Assembly (NCBI GenBank): GCA_027604005.1
Contig: JADGJT010000048.1
Span: forward strand, 1 to 64,000
DNA: 64,000 nt
Source of the DNA: Dinochytrium kinnereticum
Lineage: Eukaryota > Chytridiomycota > Chytridiomycetes > Chytridiales > Chytridiaceae
Direction of reading: 5' to 3'
The position numbers and the translations under genes are program-made. This document shows positions 32,939 through 43,551 of this stretch, in pieces. How positions within the stretch are numbered: position 1 is the stretch's first letter; each line of letters opens with the position of its first letter. The notes beneath the pieces are model-generated. The model searched no databases. It was not told where the DNA came from and saw nothing but the letters and a program-made list of their open reading frames with translations.

Positions 32939-34720
32939 TGAAGTTGTTGTTTGTTGCATATCGATCGTTGGGGCTGTTATTGGGATACTTACTTTTTTTT
33001 TTCCCCCCCCTGTTGTTTCTTGTTTTCTTTTTGTTTCTTTCCTCCTTTTTCGTCCTTTTCTTCCTTTTCTTTTCTTTTCTTTTTTGCAGCTGCTGGTGTT
33101 GTTTTTTTCTCTTGTTTTTCAGGGTATTGAATGAAGCCCTTTCGGTTCTCTTTTCTCTTTTTTTTTTCTTTCTTTTTTCATTGTGAGATAGAGTAGTTGG
33201 AATGGCTGCTGTGAGGTCAGAAGCGATGAATCTATTTCTACTTGAAGATAGCAGGAGGGGCGGAGTAGACATATTGTTATTAATCTTAGACTCTTTTATT
33301 TGTTTTCCTTTCAATGGAAGCTTCCTCCTCTCCCCCCCCCCCCTCGCCCCTCATCCTCAATTGAAACGCGAAAGCTGCCTTTTCTGGATCTTGTGTGTGC
33401 CCTTTTCCCCTTTCTTCTCGCTCTGTATTCGCTTGTTTATACGCGCTGTTTGTTGGGTTTGGAGGGTGTGTTTTTATAGTATTAATTTTTTTTTTGTGTT
33501 GGCTTTCTGGGGAAGCTTTGGCTTGAATTTATAACGTACATACATCTTTGTTTTTTACATATAATGAACTTCAGGTTCTGGTTCTTGGTTGTTTTTTTTG
33601 TTTTTTTTTTTGGGTTGCTGTCTGGTCCTTTGTTTCCTCGTCAAATGTCTGCTGGCTGCTTCCGTTGAGGGGAAGGATTACCTTTTTTTTTCTTCTCTCA
33701 CTTTCCTCTTCATTTTATCTATATTTTGAGAGCTAAAATAAGAGAGAGAGCAAAAAAAAAAAAAAAAGAAAAAAAAGAAGAGGTGCTGTGGTTGACTTGA
33801 TATTCATTGGTTTTTTGAATGTGTTTGGAGATTTTTCTCCCATCTTGTCCATACTGGAAGATTCGTGGGCTCACCCTGAGCAGAGCATGTAACGTAATGA
33901 GTATTGTTGAGACCATCACTCGTCAATATGCCAGCGAAAACACGTCACTCCATACCCTTCACACACTTCTGCTTTCGGTGGACACACTCAATCACAGATT
34001 GCTACCTTTTTCAATCGTTGCTGTATTGGTATTCCGTCAATGAGACATCGAGGATCAAACACTGAGTTGTTTTATTTTTTTTTCGTTTTATTTTATTTTT
34101 TTTTCACAAAACATGTTGCGCCCTTTTTATTCCTAACTATTGAGTTTTCCCCATCTTCGAAAAGCGATGGAACATTTAAAACAAGCAAGAAGGGAGGCAC
34201 ATCGTTAGAACACCCAAAAGTTTGACCAACAATAATAAAATAAAAGAAAGAAAGAAAAAGAAAAGAAAAAGAAAAGAGAGAGCAAACATCATATTATGGT
34301 AAAAAGAAGGGGAAGAAGGATAAAGGTAACAATGAAGGTCCCAAAAAAGAAACCATTTTAAATCATTGAAAATGGTTTAAAAGTGAGAGAGAAACACCGA
34401 AAAAAATAAGAACAAACAAGCGTGACGAATGAATAAGGAAAGAACTCTTCACAAAATGGGAAAAGACGTGGTGGGAATAAATGAAGCAGTATACCAATAA
34501 ATGGCAAGCACACTATCGAAAAGTATGTAAAAGGAAAAGTGACCAGAAGGAACTAGCCACTTCAAAAGACGAAAAAAGAAGAAAGGACGAACAACATCGC
34601 ACGCAATAAACCAAAAAGTAAAACCAGACCATAGCCTTAACACCATGAACAAAGAAGGAAAAGAAAGGCAAGTCCTCATTTCTTTACACCCCGTTCTTAC
34701 TGGAAAATAAAACAAAAGAA
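32939..34720. other. Intergenic, T-rich then A-rich
   Basis: No gene recognised. The left part is pyrimidine-rich with many T-runs (3' flank of the plus-strand C2H2 gene); the right part (34230-34460) is A/G-rich (3' flank of the minus-strand membrane-protein gene). Open frames here are simple-sequence artefacts rich in Phe/Leu or Lys. Confidence 0.55.
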
Positions 34721-36100
34721 TTAACCAATCCTCTGCGTCCTCAATGCAGCTGCGGCCCTCCTCCTAGCAATATTCCTCTGTCTAATAAAGAACAACGCCG
34801 CGAGTGGTGCAATGATTACCATCGGCACAAGAATAATCGCCGCAACTGCTCCTCCAGACAACCCACCACCCCCACTCCCTCCATTGGCTGGCGGAGGAGG
34901 AACGACAGTTGGATCCTGATAAACAATAGGAGAATTCGCCGAGCCGGCAATGAACACCTTTTCCACATCCATCTGACAAATCCTCGGCACATAAAACCCG
35001 CTTGGAAGAATCGTCTTCCATGTGATCTTCAGCTGAGCGACGCTGGCAAGGTTCTTCGAAACACCGTTCGTGGTGTTGGGAGTGAAGAGATCGAACCGGT
35101 GGTCCACTGTCACATTTTTGAAGATCGTGTAGTTTGAGTTCTGGGAGAACGAGTTCGGGGAGTAGTCTGGGCCGCGAGCAAGCTCGATGGGGGCGACTGT
35201 GAAATTTTCAGGAGCGTTTGCGGGGACAGGCGGGGTAATGGTTAAGGTCGGGAAGATGGAGATGCTGTTGATATTCTTTTGACCTGTTTTCGATTATTGC
35301 TTCAATTAGATATTGGAGGGAGAAGTTTGTCGGGAATATCGGTTGAAAGTTTTAACAAGAATAAATACATGTTGAAGAAAGAAATAAAAAGACCAAAAAG
35401 GTAATCAAAGGAAAAACACGAGCAGAAGAGAACAACAAACCGTCAAACTCAAAGCTGAAGTCTCCATACAAGACTGAAATCTGGAACCACAGAAATGCTA
35501 CCAGTTACCTTATTGCACAAGAAAATAACAAGACAAGACCAAATGCGTACCATATCAATCTTGTATCCTGTTCCGGCCTTATCACTCCAGTCAAAGAGCA
35601 AGCTTATTTGAAAAAAAACCAGACTGATGTCAGAGAATGTAGTTGGGCAATAATGGGAGCAGCTGGCTTAGCAAATGAGTCACAAACCTCTCCTCCCCGC
35701 ACACATCATTCACAGGATCTCCTAATCACCAATTAATGCAACCGATTTTAAACGATTAGATCAAGTAATCATTGCTGCCGAGCAACAAAAAAAAGTGTAA
35801 AAAATACCCACTCGGATACGAAACCCATCGGGTAGGTCCTGGAGTAGTGGAATACAGATCATACTTGACCTGCTCAGCATTACAGATGCCTCCCCTGCAC
35901 CTCACTGATACCACCAGACAAAGCAAAAACAACAGTTCATGTCAGCATGCAAGACAGTGGCACCAACTCCCAAATCTTAACCCCACCTGAGATATCATCA
36001 AAGGATGATGCGGTGACCCTTGACTTCCTGCTGATATCCGTATCGCGGTAGTCTCCCATGGATGATGATGTGATTCCTGTGCAATTAAGCGGTCCAAAGG
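34721..36100 (-). CDS. Type I single-pass membrane protein with extracellular Cys pairs
   Basis: Several exons on the minus strand read toward 34721. Assembled blocks: SFGPLNCTGITSSS, DDISVRCRGGICNAEQVKYD, GDPVNDVCGEE, LLFDWSDKAGTGYKIDM, ISVLYGDFSFEFDG, INSISIFPTLTITPPVP, and a long last exon with N-glycosylation sites (NYTIF, NVTVD, NTTNG), MDVEKVFIAG, a Pro/Gly hinge, one hydrophobic helix (GAVAAIILVPMVIIAPLAALFF) and a short Arg-rich tail (RQRNIARRRAAAALRTQ). The outline is an ectodomain-TM-cytosolic tail protein of the fungal surface. I do not recognise the family. The 5' end (signal peptide exon) could not be placed; candidates lie up to about 36375. Confidence 0.6.
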
Positions 36101-37115
36101 ATGTGCTAGTGGCGTCGATTCCAAGAATAGATTGACGGAGAGCGAGTCAATGAAGGGGGTTGCGAGAATCGCCGAGTGAATGTGGAGAGGACGCTGGTGA
36201 ATTGGCTTATGCCGATGATCTCTGTGGAGTGAGGATGGGATGCAATCGTCGGTCGCCGATGCTGTCTTGGTGATGGGTAAGAAAGTTGATGCCAGAGAAA
36301 TTTTTGCAGGTTCGAGAGTGTTCGATGGGCAAGCGGCTTCAGGTGGAAAGAGCTCAGGATCTGGAGGGGCGACACCAGCAGCAGCTCACCTTTGATCCTG
36401 CGTCAGATGGTTGCTGGAGATGAATGGCCTCTCAGAAACTAACTTCCCGAAGTTCCACTTCGATTTTGAAACGGGCTTAAGGAGGAGTTTTGCAGCCACC
36501 CCAAACTTCAAAAAGACGTGGCTTTCGAAACAGACAAAAGCGATGACACTTGAGACGTTTAGAACGCTGATGAAGCCGAGCCAACTGAATTCACGAGTGA
36601 GTTGGCGATTCGTGACGCCACAAGGTTTTGAGCCCAAAAAAAGAAACCCCTGAAATGTGCTGTCCGAATGAGTGTCCGAACGCGAGTGTGAATCCATTGA
36701 CGCGAACACACTGTCAATCCCAATACTAATCACACTTGGTATCATTACGCTCAGGCCCTTTAATGCACGCAATGACCAAATGATATTGCTAAGTCTATAT
36801 GAAACTTCACAAGAGAAAAAGTTAAGAGACACATTAGCAAATTGCAGATATTATAGATATCAGATCCTCGTGCGAGGGAAAAAAGAACACCTGAAATTCA
36901 AGTAGGGGCTCAATAAAGATTTGAAAAGGTACATGAAGAAGTGACTTTGTCATATGATTCAACCAAGCGCTCTGAATCGCTTGATCAAGAGCACATTGTC
37001 GGAAGCCTCATCAGTATCGCCGTCGAATCGGAAAAGAAGCGTGACTATGCATGGTTTGCTTTCTGGTTTGAACTCACGCGCTCGTGATCTGTGACTTGCA
37101 AGGGATAAACATTTG
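36101..37115. other. Intergenic or unresolved 5' exon region
   Basis: May contain the first exon(s) of the type I membrane protein. A minus-strand open frame at 36386-36832 (148 codons) shows a hydrophobic stretch but no recognised family and was not accepted as a gene. Confidence 0.4.
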
Positions 37116-38096
37116 TTAGGCAACCTCAGGCTTCAGCTCGAGATTCGGCGCTGGCGCCTTCTCACTGTCCTTTCTATTGATAGGGTGGTAATTCACTGCA
37201 AAGCTCCCAGAGCGAAGTTGCTGTGCTGGTTTTAAATCTTCCTCGTCCTGCTTCCTGTTGGTCTTTGTCTTTATGCTTGATTCTCTTGAGACAGGCACCA
37301 TCTTACCAGAGGTTGCCGGGCTAGCGTGCTGACGTGTTCCAAGCTCCTGAGAGACCCTGCTCCTAAGGCCTGTGCAGTACTTGACATGAAGGATGAGGAG
37401 GTTGAAGCCGTTGGCGAGGCCAGCCGCCATAGAGAAGATCCATGGTGTTGTAACAAAGGAGACGATGACGATAAAGATGCCGTCAAGGATGATAGCCATA
37501 ACAAAGGCCATTCCATCTTGAAAGAGAAACACTTTGACTATCCCGTCCATCTGAAATGTCTTGTGTTCTTTACTATCCTTCTTGAAGAGAAAATAAAGAA
37601 TCGCCAGGTTACCGATGTTGTAAAAGAGCAGAATAAGCTTTTCAGCAAGTAACGCGTAGAAGGGGTACCCTGTCGCGCAAAGCCCCAACGAATTTGTGAT
37701 GTCGTAGTAGAAGAACAGAAGCACGATAAGAGATATCGCTCTGATGGCGAAAAGACTGTAGGAAAGTATCCTCGGTATCAGGTCCCGGTGGGATAAAATC
37801 CTCATCTTGTTGCTCTGATACACTTCCAAGCAGATCTGAGACAGGTAGGAAAAGACATAGATCGATACGGCTCGCCCTTTACACGGTGCCTTCACAAGAT
37901 CTATCACAATGGCTGCAACGTTGAATCCGAGGAGAAATGTTGCCGAGATTATAGGAAGAATAGCTCCTCTCCGATTGATAAAGTTCATCAGGATCCCACA
38001 AGTAATGATGACGGCAAACGAATACCCGACGCAAATAGATCTCATTGCATTGGCGACAATGTTGTTGGATGTGTAAATGAGATCCGTTGAAGACAT
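37116..38096 (-). CDS. Seven-helix membrane protein, paralogue A
   Basis: An intronless 326-residue protein starting MSSTDLIYTSNNIVANAMRS. Seven hydrophobic segments can be counted at about residues 17-40, 45-68, 77-98, 109-132, 140-170, 188-215 and 218-240, then a polar tail of about 80 residues (many Lys, Ser and Pro) that would be cytosolic in a GPCR-like topology. Conserved motifs shared with the neighbouring paralogue include GILMNFIN.RGAILPIISA, IDLVKAPCKGRAV and SFVTTPWIFSMAAGLANGFNLL. No DRY or NPxxY motif is seen. A receptor or sensor role is plausible from topology only; it may belong to a lineage-specific fungal family. Confidence 0.75.
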   Translation of the reverse strand: MSSTDLIYTSNNIVANAMRSICVGYSFAVIITCGILMNFINRRGAILPIISATFLLGFNVAAIVIDLVKAPCKGRAVSIYVFSYLSQICLEVYQSNKMRILSHRDLIPRILSYSLFAIRAISLIVLLFFYYDITNSLGLCATGYPFYALLAEKLILLFYNIGNLAILYFLFKKDSKEHKTFQMDGIVKVFLFQDGMAFVMAIILDGIFIVIVSFVTTPWIFSMAAGLANGFNLLILHVKYCTGLRSRVSQELGTRQHASPATSGKMVPVSRESSIKTKTNRKQDEEDLKPAQQLRSGSFAVNYHPINRKDSEKAPAPNLELKPEVA

Positions 38097-38883
38097 GGCG
38101 ACTGTCTTTCATCCCCTCCTCCGAAATTGCGCAGTTCCTTTGTTCACAGCTTGGAAGGATGCCTCCTGCGATGGTACGTAGGGTACGTTGAAAAATCGCG
38201 AGCAACCATCTCGTGGTGATGTACCTTAAACCACCTCGTTTATTGCAGTGCCATGGATTTACTGCAGGGCATGTTTATCTGGGCGAAACAATAGCGCATG
38301 TTCCGGCTTAGTCAAGGAAGATGCATCGAGGAGCGAGGGAGCTACATCATTCACCTTCGCTTTGGACATGAGAATCTTTGGAAATCCAGGATCACCCCTC
38401 TTTTAAGATGTTATCTGAATTGCATAGATGGATGAAGCAGGAACAATACATCGAGCATATTGGCGCCAGCTGTGGACCCACTCATACGCGCATATCTTAG
38501 ATGGTGCGGATCGTTCGTCCATCGATTACTACACAGCTTTCAAGGTCGCATCTCAAGTTCTGAACGAATGTGTTAACCAACCGAGAGTTGTGCAGTTAGG
38601 CTAGCTTCCCCGACATTCATCGCATCAATGTGGGTACTTTCCAGCTGCAGCATTGAGAAATAAGGCAGCATGGAATTTCTTAATGAGCCATGAAGGAAAA
38701 GAGCCAATGCCGGGAGAAGAAGGGGCAATCTGTTTTTTTAATGGGCATTTCTAGGGAGTTGAACCAAATGTCTGATGACCCATTGGACGTAATGGTTGTT
38801 AAGTTCATATCCATTATGTACATTAATAAATCTATCAGCTCGCTAGGGCTAAAACATCAATCAACGCATTCCACCGCGCACTC
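38097..38883. other. Spacer between the seven-helix paralogues
   Basis: No gene seen. Probably the promoter of paralogue A (start at 38096) and the 3' flank of paralogue B. Confidence 0.55.
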
Positions 38884-39792
38884 CTAAGACTTGAGGGCGG
38901 CGGGAGCTTTGATCCCGGACGAAACTTTTCCACCGTTCATACTGCGACTGCCGCCTAATCCCGCAGCTGTAGCTGAAGACTTGATACTCTGCCCTCCCTT
39001 CCTTTGCAAGAATGATCCCCCTGAGCTTGTCTGATTTTCAAAGGCCAAAACTCTGGTCTTGAGACTGGTGCAGTACTTGACGTGAAGAATAAGAAGATTG
39101 AAACCGTTCGCGAGCCCAGCGGCCATTGAAAAGATCCATGGAGTGGTGACGAAGGAGACGATGAAGATGTAGATGCCGTCGAGGATGATAGCCATGATGA
39201 ATGCCATGCCATCTTGAAAGAGAAAAATGTTCAATACGCCGGAGAACTTGAAACCGCCGTTTTCCCTCTGACTCTTTTGGATAAGGTAGAAAAGAAGCCC
39301 CAGGTTGCCAAAGTTATAGAAGAGCAGTATAACTTTTTCAGATAGGAGGGCGTGGAAAGGGAACACGGTTGCGCACAGTCCTACGGCATTCGCCCTGTCC
39401 GAATAGTAAAAAAGAAGAACGACCAGCGATACGGCACGGAATGAAAACAAGGCGAACGCTGAATACTTGATGATGGGTTCACGATTTGCCAGGATCCTCA
39501 TCTTGTTCGTTTGATATATTTCCAGGCATATCTGCGATATGTAGCAACACACGTAAATTCCTACTGCGCGTCCTTTACACGGCGCTTTTACAAGATCAAT
39601 GACGACAGCACCGATGTTGAATCCCATAAGAAAAAAGGCTGAGATTATTGGAAGGATGGCACCGCGCTTGTTGATAAAGTTCATAAGGATTCCGCAGGTG
39701 ATGAGAACAGAGAAGGAATATCCGATGCAGATAGACCGCATAGCGTTGGCGATGATATTGTTTGCAGAGTACATCAGCTCAGTCGATGCCAT
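38884..39792 (-). CDS. Seven-helix membrane protein, paralogue B
   Basis: An intronless 302-residue paralogue of the gene 790 bp downstream, same strand. Core helices align without gaps to paralogue A from NNIIANAMRSICIGYSF through ILHVKYCTSL, at roughly 65-70% identity by eye; the C-terminal tails (here Gly/Ser-rich, GGSFLQRKGGQSIKSS) are unrelated in sequence. The pattern, conserved membrane core with free-evolving tails, suggests shared ligand or partner in the membrane and different cytosolic regulation. It probably arose by tandem duplication. Confidence 0.75.
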   Translation of the reverse strand: MASTELMYSANNIIANAMRSICIGYSFSVLITCGILMNFINKRGAILPIISAFFLMGFNIGAVVIDLVKAPCKGRAVGIYVCCYISQICLEIYQTNKMRILANREPIIKYSAFALFSFRAVSLVVLLFYYSDRANAVGLCATVFPFHALLSEKVILLFYNFGNLGLLFYLIQKSQRENGGFKFSGVLNIFLFQDGMAFIMAIILDGIYIFIVSFVTTPWIFSMAAGLANGFNLLILHVKYCTSLKTRVLAFENQTSSGGSFLQRKGGQSIKSSATAAGLGGSRSMNGGKVSSGIKAPAALKS

Positions 39793-40440
39793 GGCTAGAA
39801 AATTAAGGGGCTGTGCTTACAAGAAACAGACGAATCGCTTGTTTTAAGCACCGAAAGCATTGAGAGCGCAAGCACTCAAGTCGAGATCAACAAACTGGTC
39901 CGGGAAGAGAACAGGAAAGGCCCTGCAGATGGACGGTTGTTCCATTCAATTGTGCAGATCATGCGCACATCTACACAGTATCTAATCTGGACCAGCATTC
40001 TTCCAGTTATGTTCCTCCACCATTTGCTGCTGCCCTGGCGCCAACTGTGGCGATCGCTCAGGAGCCAAAATGTACAGAGGAATATGCATCGGGGTCCGTC
40101 AGGTCCATCGTTTTTCAGGCTTCTCGACGTTGCGGCTGGTAGATTTACGTTCCATTATTCTCAAGCGCCGTGCAATCGTATTAGTGTTTTCACGTGTAGT
40201 GCTGGGTGTTTTTGACCCTGGAATGCAGAGTTGCCTTGTCAACGTTCCAAACGGGTTTTCAGCGCGTCCCCGTCCAGACGATTATTGCTGAAAGGACCAG
40301 GCAATGCAGAGCCCTTCAGTGACCCTCAGCGTACCCCTCATCAGCATCCTCGACTGTTACGATGGGCCATAAAGACCGTATCGCCAAAGCTGCATAGCTA
40401 AGCGCGCCTCTCACAACTACACTTCAGCTACCACACCAAA
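39793..40440. other. Divergent promoter region, paralogue B / chitinase
   Basis: No gene recognised. The short open frame at 39937-40215 has no family resemblance. The region probably holds promoters for the minus-strand receptor-like gene and the plus-strand chitinase. Confidence 0.5.
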
Positions 40441-42700
40441 ATGCGGGAATCCTGGGCCGTCATGAGGGCCGCATGCTTACTCCTCTACATTACCATTCTA
40501 GCGGGCTCATGCGAGGCCACGCATCCTCCTCTAGGATACGTTGTAAGGCAACCGAAAAGTTTGGTCAAAAGGCAGTCATGGCTCAAGAAGCGAAGTGCAC
40601 CAGTCCCTCCGAGCATGCGGATGGGACCTCAGAATATGGATCGAGCGTCAGCGCCTACATCGACGGAATCGTCTTCCCAGCCCACTGGATTGCAATTGAT
40701 GAGGCAAGCGGCGTCTGATGGTGTTTGCACTGCAGGGCTGGAGAATCAGTTCATTTGTTACGGCCCTTCTACACTGAGGAGGTGTTTAGCCAGTGGTAAG
40801 GAGATTCGCTACATATCTGAGCAATTGATATCGACCTGAGCTGATTTTCCTGATGGCATTGAGTGGAGCGGCTAACACACCATTTCTGTTGTTGCTAGGT
40901 CCGGTTGATTTCGCATGCCCTCCCGCAACGTTTTGCTGTCTTAAGGATGGCGTCCCGGGCTGTCGGCATGGTGCCGACTGTGGGATCCCCTCTGTTCCGT
41001 CTAATCCCGAACCGAATCCTCTCCCTGCACCTCTACCCAGCCCAAACGATCCTCCGGTGGAAGCACCGGTCCCAGCATCACCAGCTGATCCTCCTTCTGC
41101 GCCGGTAACCGAATCGCCATACCCTCCCCCACCACCAACGCAGGTTGCTCCAGAGCAGCCTAATGTGCCGACCCCAACACCCACTTATCAATCTCCGCAG
41201 TCGACTGTGCCGTCGGTGCCCCCAAGATATGGCTACTGCGACGGGGCGTCCCCCGTTCGCATAGGATACGTGGCTTCATGGTGAGTTGACACAGTTCTGC
41301 TTGCGCCTTCAAGTTGAGGGTTGTAGATGAGATTATAACATGCATCCTGTGACTCACGACGCTGGTTTCAAACCTTTAAAATATTGCAGGGCTCAGTATC
41401 GAGAAGGAGGATGCAGCTTTAACCCGGCCAAGATAGACGCAAAAAAGTGGAACTACCTGTTCTATGCGTTTGCTCAGATTGATGCTGTGACATCTGCACT
41501 TGTCTTTCCCGAGGAGGAGTCGCCATACCTTGCTCAAGTCGCCGAGTCCACTGTCCCAATGGTACTCTCGGTGGGTGGATGGGGTCACCATCTGAACTTT
41601 GCCCCGGTCGCGGCGGATCCGAGACGACAGCAGGTGTTTTCGGACTCACTTTTGGCGCTGATGGCTCGTTATGGATTCGTTGGGATTGATATTGTGAGCG
41701 TTTCGGTTATTTTGCTTACTCGAGAGCTCTTCTCCTGTTTTGAAAGTAAGGCAAAAATACTAATTCTCGTTTTGTATAGGATTGGGAGTTCCCAACAGAA
41801 GAGGAGAAACAAAACTTTGGGACTTGGCTTGCGCAGCTTCGAGGTGCGCTGGGACCTGAGCGGATTATTGCGGTCTCGGTCCCTCTGACGCCCACTGTGT
41901 TTCAGTATCCAATAGATGCGATTGCAGCCTATGCTGACTTTACGAATTTGGTATGGTTTTCCTTACACTTTAAGAATCTCATTATCCTTTTCCGAAACTT
42001 CCCCCTAACATAATATTCTATTTCGAAAAGATGGGATACGATGAGAACGGCGACTGGAGCCCTGTATCGGGACCAAATTCAGGCAACACGGCGATTGGCA
42101 ACACCATCTCCGGAATTCTCGAAACTGGTTTCCCATCAAGGAAGCTCATCCTCGGGATGGCTCTTTACGGTCGGTCCTTCCGGTTGACGACGGAACCCGC
42201 TGCCACGCAACCAACACTGCCCACAACACCCACTCAGCCAACCCTTCCAGCTGAGTTAACCGTTGGCGCCAACAACCAGGCAGCCACCAACCCTGCTTGC
42301 CCGGGTTTGGGTTATGGGTGTCCGTTTTTGAAAGGCGCTGCTGTGCAGGGTCAGTGTAGCCGGTCCCCCGGATTGTTGTTTATGAATGAGATTTATACAC
42401 TGGCGGGGAGGCATGGGATTATGAGGGATGGGGCCACGGGGACTTCTTGGATTCTCACTCCTGCGAATGATTTGGTGACGTTTGACACTATAGAGGATTT
42501 TAGGTACGTGGCAGAAACCTTTTCTTTTCTTCTTGTTGATAATGGGTTTTCAATTTTCTCTTTGATTTCCTCGTCCCTTTATTCTAACCTAGACTTATAA
42601 CTGTAGGGTAAAAGATGCCATGGCTGCTGAGAAATGTTTGGGCGGAGCTTTCATGTGGTCCCTTGATCAGGACCCTGACCAGATGTCCATTCCTTGGTGA
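40441..42700 (+). CDS. Secreted GH18 chitinase with N-terminal Cys-rich module
   Basis: About seven exons; start MRESWAVMRAACLLLYITIL (signal peptide) at 40441, stop TGA at 42698. Layout: signal peptide; Ser/Thr-rich spacer; an eight-Cys module (DGVCTAGLENQFICYG ... CPPATFCCLKDGVPGC) like fungal chitin-binding modules of the CBM19 sort; Pro-rich linker (40985-41220); GH18 barrel with IGYVASW (strand 1), NYLFYAFA (strand 2), MVLSVGGWG (SxGG), FVGIDI-DWEFP (the DxxDxDxE strand, split by an intron near 41694-41778), MGYD (MxYD) and ILGMALYGRSF, ending CLGGAFMWSLDQD. The catalytic Glu and the two nearer Asp are present, but the first Asp of DxxDxDxE is Val. It hydrolyses chitin or remodels the cell wall. 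Confidence 0.9.
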
Positions 42701-43551
42701 TGGAATAGACTCTCGACTTTACTGACGCGACTTTCTTCTTTCTTTGGGAATTTTCAACCCGATCTCTCTATGCACGACTCGCGTCTTTGGCCTGTGCTCT
42801 TTTGCAGCATTTATTCTTCATTTATTTGCAGCTTTTATCGAATACAATATCTACTACTTTTTTCATTAGTTGACACTGATCTTGTGTGCCGCTTGAGGGG
42901 TTCGCTCCAGTCTTACTTTCTCGCTATCTTTCTACTTTTCCTGCTATATTTTTATCTTCTGGGCAATTGTTTTCACATCATGATGATTTTCCAAGCGTTC
43001 ATTTGTATTAGGTTTTTTTGTGGTGGTTTGCTTTTTTATTTGAAAAGCCGGGACTCCTTTTTTTGTTATTGTTCGGCTTTGGGGTTACTTAAATGGCTGT
43101 GGGTTGTATGGTTCTGTGAGAAACCTGTGCTTCTTGTAACCCTTCTGTAAATTACGAAGAAAAGACCCATTGTTTTGGATTTCATGTCGTGTTTAAAAAG
43201 CTTTTTTTTTATTTAGTCGTGTCTAAACTTCAAGAAGGAAACGAAGAAAAAAAAGACGCGAGCAACAAGCAAACAAATCACAGTGAGATTAAAAAAAAAG
43301 GGGTAGGCGTTAAGCCACAAACAACAGAAGCCTAACCGAAACCAACAGAAAAAAAAAGGAAATGAGACAATTTACCCACAACATCACACAGTGGAGTTTA
43401 TGGAAGTAACGATAAGAAAAGAAAGGAGAGAAAAAGAAAAAAACAAAGAAACACAGTATTAAGTCCCAAAATAAAAGAAAAGATGTCGCATTAAAATGCG
43501 AGACGGGAGAATGAAAGTACCGAAAACCCGGTAATTAACAGGTGGCGCCAC
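42701..43551. other. Intergenic between convergent genes
   Basis: T-rich on the left and A-rich on the right, as expected for two convergent 3' flanks. Open frames such as 42770-43150 are Phe/Leu-rich artefacts. No gene seen. Confidence 0.6.

Noticed and set aside
36386..36832. 148-codon minus-strand open frame with a hydrophobic stretch
   Set aside because: No family resemblance and no supporting neighbouring exons; could be an exon of an unresolved gene but not supportable.
42770..43150. Phe/Leu-rich 126-codon open frame after the chitinase
   Set aside because: Typical translation of a T-rich 3' flank; no start context or domain.
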